Shown here piece by piece: positions 34,263 to 44,976 of a stretch of 64,000 bases of DNA; within the stretch, counting starts at the first letter, position 1; every line of letters starts with the position of its first letter. The stretch comes from Aquimarina latercula DSM 2041. GTDB lineage: Bacteria > Bacteroidota > Bacteroidia > Flavobacteriales > Flavobacteriaceae. Position numbers and translations under genes: made by a program. Where the stretch lies: assembly GCF_000430645.1 (NCBI RefSeq), contig NZ_AUMK01000016.1, positions 46,719 through 110,718 of the forward strand, written 5' to 3'. The notes under the pieces are model-generated. The model searched no databases. It was not told where the DNA came from and worked only from the letters and a program-made list of their open reading frames with translations.

Positions 34263-37139
34263 TTACATCTTTACATCAGATAATTTTACTTCATTAGCAT
34301 CTTTATCTAACATTACTACTTCGTCAAAACCAGCATTTTTAAATTGTTCAAACTGAGTAGCAGCATCTCCTATAACTAAATATGCCATTTTAGACTCATC
34401 CAGATATTTGTTAGCCAGTGCTTTATGCTGTTCTAGAGTCATTCCTTCAATAATTGACTCTTCTTTAGCTATATAATCAGCAGGAAGGTCATATCTTCCC
34501 ATTTCTTGTAATATTCCTAATAATGCGAATTGAGTTTCGAATTTACGCGCATTTGATTTAATTAAAGCATTTTTAGTAAATGTCAAATCTTCTTCAGAAA
34601 TACCACTTTTATATTTTTCGATTTCATCTTTAAATATTTTTACTGATTCAAAAGTGGTATTGGTACGTACACTAGAAGAAGCGGTAAATGTTCCTGGAAT
34701 TTTACTTCCACTAAACCCTGATCTTGCACCATAAGTATACCCTTTTTCTTCTCTAAGAATTAGGTTAACGTTTCCGGAAAAAGATCCTCCTAACTTATAA
34801 TTCATTACCGTAGCTGGAAAATAATCTTCATCTGTACGAGCCATAGATAAGTACCCAATATTGATAACTGATTGTTTTGCATTAGGAATATCTACAAAGT
34901 ACAAAGATGCTTTATCTCTATTATTTACAATTTCATACTCAGGAATAGTAACTTCTTTACTTGCCCATTTACTCTCTAAGTTTTTAAGTGAAGCTATAGC
35001 CTTATCTTTATTTAAATCACCTACTATCTGAAATTTACTTACGGATGGAGAAAAATTATTTATATAAAACTGCTTTAAGTCATCAATAGTTATAGATTCT
35101 ACCGAAGTTACTGTTCCACTAGTTGGATATGCAAACATGTGTTTATCTCCATACAATACCTTATTATAAACATTTCTTGCAACAACATTAGGGTTGGCAG
35201 CTGATCTTTTTATTCCATTAATAGTTTTAGTCTTAATTCTTGCGAATTCTTCCTCATCCCATCTAGGTTCTAATAAAATTTCTTCTACAAGGTTTATCGT
35301 TTTATCTAGATTACGTGCTAATGTATTTCCACTAATGATTATAGCTTCTCTTGTAGTATACATATTAATTGAAGCTCCTAACAATTCTATTTCTTCTTCT
35401 AACTGCTCTGGAGTTTTAGTTGCAGTTCCTTCCATCATTATGTCAGTCATAAGGTTTGCAACTCCAACCTTATCAAAAGAATCTAATAAATGACCTCCAG
35501 AAATCACTAAACTAAAATTCACTAAAGGAAGTTCATTTTGTTCCATTCCGTATACTTTCATTCCATTAGCTAATGTTGTATTCCAAGAAGATGGAATATT
35601 AAGCTTAGGAGACTCTCCTTCTTTAGGCGCTACAGATCTATCGAAAGCGGATGGTGTTTTTTCTATTTCTTCTTTTGTTTCTGCCACTGCTTTTTCTACA
35701 TTCTCTTTGATTTCTTCTTCTACAACAGCAGCTTTTTCAGAATCATTGGCTGCTAAATCAACTTTCCCTTTAGGAACAAAGCTCGTAATAACATAAGGTT
35801 TTCCTTTAATGTACTTATTATATACTCTCAATACATCTTCTTTGGTAACCGCTTTGATATTTTCTATATCTTGGGTAATAAATCCAGGATCTCCAGCAAA
35901 TACATTATACTGTGCTAACTGAAAAGATTTTCCTAAAACACTACTTATTCCATTATAAAACTGAGTCTCTAGACCGGCCTTTATTCTTTCAATATCCGTA
36001 TCTGTGATTCCTTCTTCTTCAAATTTCTTAAACGCTTCAAAAACTCCAGCTTCGATATCTGCTAAGCTTTTTCCTTCATTAGCGGTAACATTAACTCTAA
36101 ATTTACCGGCTATTTCCATAGAACGATTCCAAGCATTTGTATCCGATGTCAATTCTTTTTCTTTAACTAACACCTTATACAATGGAGCTTTTTTTCCTTC
36201 GGACAACAATTCTCCTAAAAAATCTAAAGCATATGCATCATCTGTATATTGTTCTACAGTTGGCCATACCATATTAAGTTGAGCAGTTGTAGCAAAATTA
36301 TCTTCATGCATAAACCTCTTTGTCCCTGACAAAGTTACATTCTGAACTTTTAGTTTTTCTACTGGTTGTCTTTTTTTGATTTCACCAAAATACTTTTCAA
36401 TCATTGCCTTAGCATCAGCTGTTTCAAAATCACCTGCTAATACCAGTGTGGCATTATTTGGACCATAATACTTATCATAAAACTCCTTTACATCTTCTAC
36501 CGTAGCATTCTGAAGATCTACTAACTCCCCTATCACTTGCCAATTATAAGGATGACCTTCTGGAAAAATATTTTTATCAATTACCCAACTTGTATGACCA
36601 TAAGGGTTATTATCAACTCGCTGTCTTTTTTCATTTTGAACTACCTCTTGTTGATTATTAAAAGCACTTTCGGTAACTGTATTAATCAAGAATCCCATTC
36701 TATCAGATTCTAACCACATTACTGTTTCCATTGCATTTTTAGGAACCACTTCGTAATATATAGTCCCATCTTGCCAAGTACCTCCATTAAGAGTTCCTCC
36801 TACATCCTGAATCTTTTTGAAAAACTGATCCTGAGGTACGTTTTCCGATTCTTGGAATAGCATATGTTCAAATAAATGAGCAAACCCTGTTCTTCCTGTT
36901 TTTTCTCGATTAGATCCTACACCATATTGTATAGCAACCGAAACAATAGGATCTGATTTGTCTTGATGTAAAACAACCTGAAGGCCATTTTCTAATTCGT
37001 ACTTTTCGAAATCGATAGATAATTTACCAACTTCCTCGTTTTCTGATTTAGTTTCTGCTGTTTCTTTTTTACAAGAAATAACGGAAACAAATAAAAAGGA
37101 TAATGCTACTAAAAGCGTCCTAGATATTCGAGTTTTCAT
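34263..37139 (-). CDS. M16 family zinc peptidase lipoprotein (two-domain, pitrilysin-like)
   Basis: This 958-aa protein has a lipoprotein signal (lipobox ending at Cys23), so it is envelope-anchored. The first M16 half carries the inverted zinc motif HLFEH (H88, E91, H92). A downstream NNQQEVVQNEKRQR supplies the distal Glu ligand. The second half (about 500-940) is the inactive-type M16 domain, with an Ala/Glu-rich linker (about 455-500) between. M16 peptidases degrade peptides in a closed chamber. Its gene is flanked by a terminator on each side, so it is a single transcription unit. Confidence 0.92.
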   Translation of the reverse strand: MKTRISRTLLVALSFLFVSVISCKKETAETKSENEEVGKLSIDFEKYELENGLQVVLHQDKSDPIVSVAIQYGVGSNREKTGRTGFAHLFEHMLFQESENVPQDQFFKKIQDVGGTLNGGTWQDGTIYYEVVPKNAMETVMWLESDRMGFLINTVTESAFNNQQEVVQNEKRQRVDNNPYGHTSWVIDKNIFPEGHPYNWQVIGELVDLQNATVEDVKEFYDKYYGPNNATLVLAGDFETADAKAMIEKYFGEIKKRQPVEKLKVQNVTLSGTKRFMHEDNFATTAQLNMVWPTVEQYTDDAYALDFLGELLSEGKKAPLYKVLVKEKELTSDTNAWNRSMEIAGKFRVNVTANEGKSLADIEAGVFEAFKKFEEEGITDTDIERIKAGLETQFYNGISSVLGKSFQLAQYNVFAGDPGFITQDIENIKAVTKEDVLRVYNKYIKGKPYVITSFVPKGKVDLAANDSEKAAVVEEEIKENVEKAVAETKEEIEKTPSAFDRSVAPKEGESPKLNIPSSWNTTLANGMKVYGMEQNELPLVNFSLVISGGHLLDSFDKVGVANLMTDIMMEGTATKTPEQLEEEIELLGASINMYTTREAIIISGNTLARNLDKTINLVEEILLEPRWDEEEFARIKTKTINGIKRSAANPNVVARNVYNKVLYGDKHMFAYPTSGTVTSVESITIDDLKQFYINNFSPSVSKFQIVGDLNKDKAIASLKNLESKWASKEVTIPEYEIVNNRDKASLYFVDIPNAKQSVINIGYLSMARTDEDYFPATVMNYKLGGSFSGNVNLILREEKGYTYGARSGFSGSKIPGTFTASSSVRTNTTFESVKIFKDEIEKYKSGISEEDLTFTKNALIKSNARKFETQFALLGILQEMGRYDLPADYIAKEESIIEGMTLEQHKALANKYLDESKMAYLVIGDAATQFEQFKNAGFDEVVMLDKDANEVKLSDVKM

Positions 37140-37454
37140 GTTTTATTTTTTTGATTAAGGTTTAAATGTAGTTTAAGGAAATGAGTATTTATATTGTTAT
37201 ATTATTAAAAAAACGTTAAAAAGGTCGTTTTTTATTCAAAAAAGCTTCTGTATACATTAAAATTTTAAGATTTATTTATTTTAACTGTTGATCCTAATAT
37301 AAATCCCTTTATAATATTTTTTTTATAAATACATTACTCTATATCTCATTCCATATTAAACTTAAAAAAAGAAAAGCTTTATATATTATATATAACAATA
37401 CAAAATATATAAAGCTTTTATAATTCGTAATTATAAAAATTAATTAAGTATTGA
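37140..37454. other. 315-bp AT-rich intergenic region
   Basis: This lies downstream of the T9SS-protein gene and upstream of the M16 gene. It contains the long perfect inverted repeat described separately and presumably the M16 promoter. No open frame is convincing. Confidence 0.5.
37372..37419. terminator. 16-bp perfect inverted repeat, likely terminator
   Basis: AAAAGCTTTATATATT at 37372-37387 and its exact reverse complement at 37404-37419 flank a 16-base loop. It begins 36 bases after the stop of the minus-strand T9SS-protein gene. The stem is unusually AT-rich and long for a terminator, so other roles are possible. Confidence 0.6.
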
Positions 37455-40400
37455 CTATTCTTTAACCATTTTCTTAATTAATCTTCTTTGATCATTTTCT
37501 ATTACAATAAAATAAGCTCCAGGTGACAAAGATGATATATTCAATTCAACCTGCTTGGAAGTTATTTTCTGGATATCAAGAGTTTTATTTAATTTCCTTC
37601 CTCTTATATCAAAAATTGTAATAGTAGGATTAACAAAGTTAACTGTATTATCTATGTACAACCTACTTCGAGTAGGGTTTGGATGGATTTTTATAGTATC
37701 TAAATTAAAATCTTCAACACTAAGAGTAGTAGGCTCGACATTTAAAGTAAAATTAATTACCTGTTGTGCTACCCCACAATTTGCTCCAAAAGTAACTTCT
37801 ACTGTCCAATCTCCATCTTCATCCCCATTAAGTTCTATATTATCAAAATTAATACTATCGGTATTATATGTTTGACCTCCAGGTGCAGTCCAAACTACCG
37901 AAGCATTAAACGGAGAAGCTGGTATTGTCAATTCTATATTTAAATCTTCTAAAACTTCAATTGTTTCTCCGTCACTAAATGATACTGCTGTTCCTCCATC
38001 AATACTATATACTGTGTCTCCATCCGATAAATCAGGAGTATCAGCTGCAATGTTAATATTTACAGGTGTTCGAATCGATTCACACCTCCCTCCTTTTGAT
38101 GTAAAATTCCAATCATAAAAGAAGTAATAGAATTCTAATGCATTTACTGTGTTTCCAACAATTGAAACTACATTGGAAGGTGAAGTATAAGGATAACTAA
38201 CTCCATTTCCTGCAGGTGTTCTTCTTAATGAAACTAAATCACTTGTTACAGATATTATATTATTATTCCCTTTAGGAACATTAAGGTTTACAATTACTAA
38301 CGATTCCCCTAATGGAATATCTACAGTAGTTGAAGCGACTACATTTCCAGCTGCATCAGCAACTTGTATAGTTCTAGATCCAGCAGACATAGCTGACATC
38401 ATAAAAGACTCAATAGTAATATCATCATTCGTATTAAAAATCAACCCCTGAGAAAAATCATAATCAGCAGCTGTACTAATATCTGGCGCAGGTGTTTTCT
38501 CTGAAACTATTACTGAAGAAACTCCTGAAACATAATAAGTAGTAGGACCTGTTATAGCTGGGGTTATAAAAGATGTCCCTGTTGCTATTTCAGCACCTCC
38601 TGTAGCCGCAGTATACCACTTATAATCTGTGCTCCCCGAGGCTGTAAGTGTTGCTTGATCATTAGCACAAACATCAATATCAGAAACTAAAGGTTGTAAA
38701 GCTTCTTCCAAGTCTAACGAAAATGCATACTCAATTGATCCACACGTTCCATCTGAATCAATTGTCACCAAATATTGACCTGCTTCATTTAAGGATAGAT
38801 CATTAATTGTTATAGACGCATCTACACTAGAGAAGCCATTTGGTCCAGACCAAACATAAGTTGGATTAGCTCCTGTAAGTACATCTAATTGAAATTTGAT
38901 TGATTGTCCAGTACATAAGCCCACTAAGGACCCTTCTTCAACAGCTCCATTATCTATTGACAATTCTTGTTTTGCAGTAATTGTAAGACAATTAGGAAGT
39001 GAAGATCTCCATATACCCCTTCCATAAGTAGCTGCGGTAATGGAATTATCAGCTATATTAATTTCTAAATCATTAACTATAGTAGTTGGTAAATTATTTA
39101 AAAATGGAGTCCAAGATCCATCATTAACACTCCTATACACACCAATACTCGTACCTATGTATATTGGATCTTGTGATTGACCAGAATGGTGCACTATATC
39201 ATTTATAAAAAAGTAATTGTCATTTATTGGTAAATTTGAAGAAATATTATTAAAAGTATTTCCTCCATCGATTGACTTATGAACGGCAGATGCCGTAGTA
39301 ACCCATACAATATTAGGATCTGTATTATGAATAGCTATTCCTCTTATTCTGCTTCCAAAATTAAATACATCTACAACATTATTTCCTGAATCAGTTGTTT
39401 TCTTAAGCGTACTACTTACTGAAATATACATAATTGCATTATCAGATGACGCTATTTCCATTTGACTTGCTGAACTTCCTAAATCCGCTAATTGTACCCA
39501 TCCATTTTCAGCTGCATTTAAACGATATAAATTATCATAACCAGCAAATAACTCTCCTGTTGCGTTTATTGCTAATGGCGTTATCCAATTCCCATTAGAT
39601 CCAGCTGGTTGGGGCACACTTCCTGAACCACTACTACCTGCATTCGAAGACAAATATAGCCCTCCTCCATTTTGAATAAATCCGTAATACTTATCATCAT
39701 TTGTTGGATCAATTGCTGTATCCATTCCATCTGCACCATAGTAATTAAGCCAATTTCCATTTCCATTATTATATGCGTGCCCTCCATTATCTTGTAATCC
39801 TCCAACCATTTTATTTGGATCATTTTGAGAAACAGCCACTTTATAAAATTGACTTGCTTGAATACCAGCTGTATGATCTGTAAAAACATTCCCACCATTA
39901 GTAGATGAATAAATACCTCCGTCCGAACATACGAAAACAGTTCCTCCAAAAGATCTAATCATATGTATATCTGCATGCGTATAAGAAGCACCTTGAGGGA
40001 AAGACCATTCATTTAATTTACTAAAAGATGTACCTCCATCATCTGACTTCCAAACATTAAGACAACCTACAAATACTTCATCAGCATCTGTTTGTGAAAC
40101 ACCTAAGGCTAAATCATAAAAAGCTTGTTGACTTTCTATAACATCCGTAGAACTATTTTTTTCTAAGAAAGACTCTCCACTATTTTCAGAGCGATATACA
40201 CCTTGAAAAGATTCGTCCGCATTAACACTTAATATGTAGACATATTCGTTATTTGCAGGTGTTACCTCAATTACCATTCTACCACTACCTGTTGGAGTTC
40301 CATTGGTAATAATATTAAAGGAATCTCCTCCATTGGTCGATTTATAAAATTCGCTAGGAGTTACAGCATATATTACATTAGGATCGCTTGGTTTTAATTT

Positions 40401-41225
40401 AATATCTTTAATATTTCCTGGTAAAGTAACATTCCAAGTTACACCTGCATCTATTGATTTAAAAATTCCTGTATTAGTAGCTACCCATAATATACTAGAA
40501 TTGGTTGGATGTATATAAATTTCATTCATTGACAATGGTGTATTACTTGGAGCCAATCCAGTCGGATTCCAAGTTTGTCCGCCATCTGTAGATTTAAAAA
40601 CACCGGCACTTAAAGTATCATTTCCATCATCATCTCCTGTGGAGATATAAATAATATCAGAATTAGAATAATCTATAGCAATTCCTGAAACCCCTATTTG
40701 AGGTAAATTATCTGTTAAAGGCATCCATCCATTTCCAGCGTTAACTGATTTCCATAATCCTCCCGCAGGAGTACCTACATACCAAATATTTGCATCATTC
40801 GGATCTACAGTTATAGCATTAATTCTAGCTTGACCTGAAGACCAAGACCCTGTATTTGTATGGGTAAAAGGTCCTATGGCTTCCCAATTACTTAAATCTG
40901 TAGATATTAATTTATTATTTATTTCATTCCTATGTTCCCAAGCAATCCATTTATCTTCAGGAGTTGGCAAGTATCCTTCTCCATCAACAACATCCTCCCA
41001 AATATATTCCCATCTTTTAAATGGTTTATATCCACTACCTTTCTTACTAGGGTCTCTTGTTTCCCAATAATCATTAAAAGCTTGTTGAATTTCTTGAAAA
41101 GTAGGTCTTAATTCCTTGTTGGTCTTACTTTGTTTCAGGTTCCGCATCCAAGGAGCATCTTGATTGTATTGAGCATTAATTATTCCGAAAAAAAGTAGAG
41201 CGAAAAAGAGATAAAAATTTTTCAT
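37455..41225 (-). CDS. T9SS-exported BNR/VPS10-type beta-propeller protein
   Basis: This 1256-aa protein has an N-terminal signal peptide (residues 1-18, cleavage near INAQ). Residues about 110-750 contain many BNR/Asp-box units (for example KSTDGGQTWNPTG, KSIDAGVTWNVT, KSVNAGNGWMPL) forming a sortilin/VPS10-like propeller. Two Ig-like segments follow (about 770-890 and 1070-1170). The end is a type IX secretion type A sorting domain (about 1175-1256: IKIHPNPTRSRLYIDN, FDIRGRKL, LSPGAYFIVIENDQRRLIKKMVKE). It is thus exported to the surface or medium. Substrate or adhesion target is unknown. Confidence 0.9.
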   Translation of the reverse strand: MKNFYLFFALLFFGIINAQYNQDAPWMRNLKQSKTNKELRPTFQEIQQAFNDYWETRDPSKKGSGYKPFKRWEYIWEDVVDGEGYLPTPEDKWIAWEHRNEINNKLISTDLSNWEAIGPFTHTNTGSWSSGQARINAITVDPNDANIWYVGTPAGGLWKSVNAGNGWMPLTDNLPQIGVSGIAIDYSNSDIIYISTGDDDGNDTLSAGVFKSTDGGQTWNPTGLAPSNTPLSMNEIYIHPTNSSILWVATNTGIFKSIDAGVTWNVTLPGNIKDIKLKPSDPNVIYAVTPSEFYKSTNGGDSFNIITNGTPTGSGRMVIEVTPANNEYVYILSVNADESFQGVYRSENSGESFLEKNSSTDVIESQQAFYDLALGVSQTDADEVFVGCLNVWKSDDGGTSFSKLNEWSFPQGASYTHADIHMIRSFGGTVFVCSDGGIYSSTNGGNVFTDHTAGIQASQFYKVAVSQNDPNKMVGGLQDNGGHAYNNGNGNWLNYYGADGMDTAIDPTNDDKYYGFIQNGGGLYLSSNAGSSGSGSVPQPAGSNGNWITPLAINATGELFAGYDNLYRLNAAENGWVQLADLGSSASQMEIASSDNAIMYISVSSTLKKTTDSGNNVVDVFNFGSRIRGIAIHNTDPNIVWVTTASAVHKSIDGGNTFNNISSNLPINDNYFFINDIVHHSGQSQDPIYIGTSIGVYRSVNDGSWTPFLNNLPTTIVNDLEINIADNSITAATYGRGIWRSSLPNCLTITAKQELSIDNGAVEEGSLVGLCTGQSIKFQLDVLTGANPTYVWSGPNGFSSVDASITINDLSLNEAGQYLVTIDSDGTCGSIEYAFSLDLEEALQPLVSDIDVCANDQATLTASGSTDYKWYTAATGGAEIATGTSFITPAITGPTTYYVSGVSSVIVSEKTPAPDISTAADYDFSQGLIFNTNDDITIESFMMSAMSAGSRTIQVADAAGNVVASTTVDIPLGESLVIVNLNVPKGNNNIISVTSDLVSLRRTPAGNGVSYPYTSPSNVVSIVGNTVNALEFYYFFYDWNFTSKGGRCESIRTPVNINIAADTPDLSDGDTVYSIDGGTAVSFSDGETIEVLEDLNIELTIPASPFNASVVWTAPGGQTYNTDSINFDNIELNGDEDGDWTVEVTFGANCGVAQQVINFTLNVEPTTLSVEDFNLDTIKIHPNPTRSRLYIDNTVNFVNPTITIFDIRGRKLNKTLDIQKITSKQVELNISSLSPGAYFIVIENDQRRLIKKMVKE

Positions 41226-41364
41226 AATTTGTGCAAAAGATTAATAAATGTTTTAAAATATATAGAATTATTTAATTCAAAAAAATGTCTTGTCTAGTTA
41301 CAACAGTTTTAGCAAAAATTACCCTACTCATAATGTAAAAAAACTTCTGCCTATCCAATAAAAT

Positions 41365-42903
41365 TTAACCCAACCACCCATCACGATCTAAACTTCGATA
41401 CTGTATTGCTTCAGAAATATGATCTCCATTAATTGATTGAGAACCCTCTAAATCTGCGATAGTTCTAGAAACCTTTAATATTCTATCATACGCTCTAGCC
41501 GAAAGGTTTAATCTTTCCATAGCGGTTTTTAATAATTCTTTTGAAGCATCATCTAATTGACAATAAACTCTTAATTGTCTCACACCCATCTGGGCGTTAT
41601 AATGAATGTTTTTTAAATCTAGAAACCTTTTTGTTTGTATATCTCTAGCTTTAATAACACGTTGTCTTATCATAACACTACTCTCACCTCTTCTTTCTTC
41701 ACTTAATTTATCAAAAGGAACCGGAGTAACTTCGATATGAATATCAATTCGATCCAATAAAGGTCCAGAAATTTTACTAAGGTATCGTTGCATTTCTGCA
41801 GGAGAAGAAGTCACTGGCGCATCGGGATCATTAAAATACCCTCCAGGACTTGGGTTCATACTTGCTACTAACATAAAGCTGGATGGGTAAGTCACAGTAA
41901 ACTTAGCTCTAGAAATTGTTACTTCTCTATCCTCTAATGGTTGACGCATAACTTCTAATACATCTCGTTTAAATTCAGGAAGTTCATCCAAAAACAAAAC
42001 ACCATTATGTGACAAAGAAATCTCACCAGGTTGCGGATAACTACCTCCACCAACTAAAGCAACATTAGATATTGTATGATGAGGACTACGAAAAGGACGT
42101 TGTGCCATTAATCCAACATTATCTTTTATTCTTCCAACAACACTATGAATTTTCGTCGTTTCTAATGCTTCTTGAAGAGACATTGGAGGCAATATGCTTG
42201 GTAACCTCTTACTCAACATTGTTTTTCCACTACCTGGAGGTCCAACTAAAATAATATTATGACCACCTGCAGCAGCAATCTCCATGCATCTTTTTATACT
42301 CTCTTGCCCTTTTACATCCGCAAAATCAAACTCTGGATTATCTAGTTCTTTATAAAATTCTTCTCTAGTATCCACAACGGTTTGATTCAAAGTTCCTTTT
42401 CCATCGAAAAAATCTATAACTTCTTTAATATTTGTTACACCGTAAACTTCCAAATTATCCACTATTGCCGCTTCTTTTGCATTTTGAGTAGGTAAAATAA
42501 ATCCTTTAAACCCTTCTTCTCTAGCTTTAATAGCAATAGGCAAAGCTCCCTTTATAGGTTGAAGACTTCCGTCTAACGATAATTCTCCCATTATTAAATA
42601 ATCAGAAATATGTTCTCCCTTAATTTGAGAACTGGCAGCCAGTATACCCAAAGCTAATGTTAGGTCATATGCTGATCCCTCTTTCCTAAGATCTGCGGGA
42701 GCCATATTAATGGTAATCTTCTTACCTGGAAGTTTATAATTATTATTCTGTAGTGCAGCTGCAATTCGAAAACTACTTTCTTTAATAGCATTGTCAGGCA
42801 ATCCTACTAGATGATATCCAATCCCTTTATCTATATTAACTTCTACAGTTATTGTCGTAGCCTCAACACCGAAAACGGCACTTCCAAAGACCTTAATAAG
42901 CAT
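41365..42903 (-). CDS. YifB/ComM family Mg-chelatase-like AAA+ ATPase
   Basis: The 512-aa protein is full length for the family. The N-terminal ChlI-like domain (about 1-165: VFGSAVFGVEATTITVEV, GLPDNAIKESSFRIAAAL) has a Lon-type fold. The AAA core has Walker A GPPGSGKT around residue 220 and QRPFRSPHHTIS, FLDELPEF and SMNPSPGG further on. The C-terminal Mg_chelatase_C region ends ARAYDRILKVSRTIADLEGS. ComM is a helicase that promotes branch migration during natural transformation in other bacteria; the same role is plausible here. Confidence 0.93.
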   Translation of the reverse strand: MLIKVFGSAVFGVEATTITVEVNIDKGIGYHLVGLPDNAIKESSFRIAAALQNNNYKLPGKKITINMAPADLRKEGSAYDLTLALGILAASSQIKGEHISDYLIMGELSLDGSLQPIKGALPIAIKAREEGFKGFILPTQNAKEAAIVDNLEVYGVTNIKEVIDFFDGKGTLNQTVVDTREEFYKELDNPEFDFADVKGQESIKRCMEIAAAGGHNIILVGPPGSGKTMLSKRLPSILPPMSLQEALETTKIHSVVGRIKDNVGLMAQRPFRSPHHTISNVALVGGGSYPQPGEISLSHNGVLFLDELPEFKRDVLEVMRQPLEDREVTISRAKFTVTYPSSFMLVASMNPSPGGYFNDPDAPVTSSPAEMQRYLSKISGPLLDRIDIHIEVTPVPFDKLSEERRGESSVMIRQRVIKARDIQTKRFLDLKNIHYNAQMGVRQLRVYCQLDDASKELLKTAMERLNLSARAYDRILKVSRTIADLEGSQSINGDHISEAIQYRSLDRDGWLG

Positions 42904-43535
42904 ATTCTTTTTTTAAATTATAACTAGAATATCTCCTTATGTGATACCATCGCTATAAGTATATGTCATTTCCGATCTATATGTTACTGGCAAATCACTA
43001 TTTTTTTCAAAAAATTTTAAAAACTTGTTATAAAAAGGGATTACAGATTAGATCTGTATTAATTATTACACCCTATAAATACTATTGTTTAGGACTTACG
43101 AAAAGGCAATATTTAATTAGTAGTTGTAAGGAATTTTACCACCCAAAATATAGAAACTTACAATCAACAAAAAAACAGAAAATAATCAGTCCTATTAAAA
43201 TTGATGCGTTGATACGAATTACTTTAAAATAAAAACAACTTAATAAAAGTAAAGGTAACAACCGAATAAAAAACAAACAAAACAATTTCTAGACGGTATT
43301 TTTCTACGATTCTCTTTAACATTGGAAGTGGTTTAAGTTTATTGGTTTATATATAAAACAGCTAATTATCTTTCTACCCTATATTTATTAAAAAAATCCC
43401 AACCTGGTTAATTGTTGGGATTAAATAAAAAAATAATAATCTTTATAAAAGTAAAATTTTATTGTCTTGAAAAAACAATACAAATACTGCGTTTTTCCTT
43501 TTACTTAAGACTCATCATATTACATAACAAACAAT
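42904..43535. other. 632-bp intergenic region
   Basis: This lies between the YifB gene start and the aspartate kinase gene end. It holds the kinase terminator near 43391-43422 and probably the YifB promoter. An 89-codon plus-strand frame (42963-43232) lacks recognisable features and is not accepted. Nothing else was seen. Confidence 0.5.
43391..43422 (-). terminator. Terminator of aspartate kinase gene
   Basis: A 9-bp perfect stem AATCCCAAC (43395-43403) / GTTGGGATT (43414-43422) with a 10-base loop. Read on the minus strand it is followed by a run of T (43391-43396), as expected for an intrinsic terminator about 115 bases beyond the kinase stop. Confidence 0.75.
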
Positions 43536-44870
43536 TTAGAGAACTGCTTCCTGATGAGAAAGAAACAACCTCTCATTTAAAAACCTAAGGGTAGGAATTT
43601 TATCTTTAGTTTCTACAAGAATAGATATATTATTATTACTCCCGCCATAAGAAATCATTCTAACAGGTATATAATTAAGGATTTCAAAAAGTTTATGAGA
43701 ATTTTTATCGTTAATTACAGATTCTCCAACAATACAAATAATACTATGATTCTGTTCAACCGTAACCTCTGCATACCCCTCTATTTCTTTTACTATTTCA
43801 TCAATGTGAGTAACATCATCAATCGTTAAAGAAATTGCTATTTCTGATGTAGTAATCATATCAATGGATGTATGATAATTATCAAAAACTTCGAAAATCC
43901 TTCTAAGATATCCGTGTGCCATCAACATTCTATTTGATTTAATTTTAATGGCTGTTATTCCATCTTTCGCAGAAATGGCTTTTAATCCTTTTCTATATGT
44001 TTTATTAGAAATTACTGTTCCAGCTGCCTTAGGATCGAACGTATTTTTTAATAGTACAGGAATATCTTTATCTACAACTGGAGAAACTGTTTGTGGATGT
44101 AAAATTTTAGCTCCAAAATATGCTAATTCCGCAGCTTCATTATATGTAAGATGAGCAATTGGGTTTGTACCTTCTACATATCTAGGATCATTATTATGTA
44201 ACCCATCGATATCTGTCCATATTTGAATCTCACTGGCATTTAGTGCAGCACCTATAATAGTAGCGGTATAATCGCTACCTCCTCTTTTAAGCGTACTAAT
44301 TTGATGTAAATGATCTCTACAAACAAATCCCTGCGTTATATATATATTAGAAGTTTCATTGCTTTCCAGAACTTCATTTAATTTCTGAGAGACCTTTTTA
44401 ATATTTGGATTATCCACATTATCAACACACATAAAATCCTTTGCCGAAATTAATTGATTGGTAACTCCAATAGTACTCAAAAAGTTCGAGAAAATATAGG
44501 TTAACAATGTCTCACCAAAAGTAAGAACCCTAGCATTTAACACTTCTGTATATTCCTGGTTAGACAACTCTAACATTTCTGTTATCATTGAAGAAATTCC
44601 ATCCTTAAGACTATTTTTTAGCATTAAGTCATCTACTAAGGTATCAACTACCTCTAAATGTTTATTCTCTAATCTATGAAGATTTCTAGTAATACCTTCT
44701 GCATCTTTTAGTTTTATATATGCTACTAAATTTACCAACTGATCAGTAACTCCAGACATCGCAGAACATACAACGATCTTTTGGTCATTATCACTTATAA
44801 GTATATCCTTAACTTTATACAAATTCTCTACAGACCCAACAGATGTTCCTCCAAACTTTAAAATCTTCAT
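43536..44870 (-). CDS. Aspartate kinase (monofunctional, ACT domains)
   Basis: This 444-aa protein begins MKILKFGGTSVGSVENL, the aspartate kinase signature, followed by VVCSAMSGVTDQL, TLKRGGSDYTATIIGAALNASEIQIWTDIDGL and NEAAELAYFGAKILHPQTV. The C-terminal third (about 300-440) has two ACT-type segments (GITAIKIKSNRM and SIICIVGESV). It phosphorylates aspartate, the first step to lysine, threonine and methionine. It stands alone on the minus strand, divergent from the 214-aa gene. No homoserine dehydrogenase domain is fused. Confidence 0.93.
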   Translation of the reverse strand: MKILKFGGTSVGSVENLYKVKDILISDNDQKIVVCSAMSGVTDQLVNLVAYIKLKDAEGITRNLHRLENKHLEVVDTLVDDLMLKNSLKDGISSMITEMLELSNQEYTEVLNARVLTFGETLLTYIFSNFLSTIGVTNQLISAKDFMCVDNVDNPNIKKVSQKLNEVLESNETSNIYITQGFVCRDHLHQISTLKRGGSDYTATIIGAALNASEIQIWTDIDGLHNNDPRYVEGTNPIAHLTYNEAAELAYFGAKILHPQTVSPVVDKDIPVLLKNTFDPKAAGTVISNKTYRKGLKAISAKDGITAIKIKSNRMLMAHGYLRRIFEVFDNYHTSIDMITTSEIAISLTIDDVTHIDEIVKEIEGYAEVTVEQNHSIICIVGESVINDKNSHKLFEILNYIPVRMISYGGSNNNISILVETKDKIPTLRFLNERLFLSHQEAVL

Positions 44871-44976
44871 AGCAATTTTTATTTTTTACAATGCATAATT
44901 AGACAATAGAGCATAAAGAATAAATATTTTGATAAAAAAAGTATATATTTACACAATATGTTAAATATCTAACAGA

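Noticed and set aside
37372..37419. Ends of an insertion element
   Set aside because: The arms are only 16 bases apart with no transposase or target duplication nearby.
42963..43232. 89-codon plus-strand frame between the YifB and aspartate kinase genes
   Set aside because: There is no ribosome binding site, no recognisable domain and a composition typical of AT-rich non-coding DNA. A YidD-like reading was considered but the motifs are missing.
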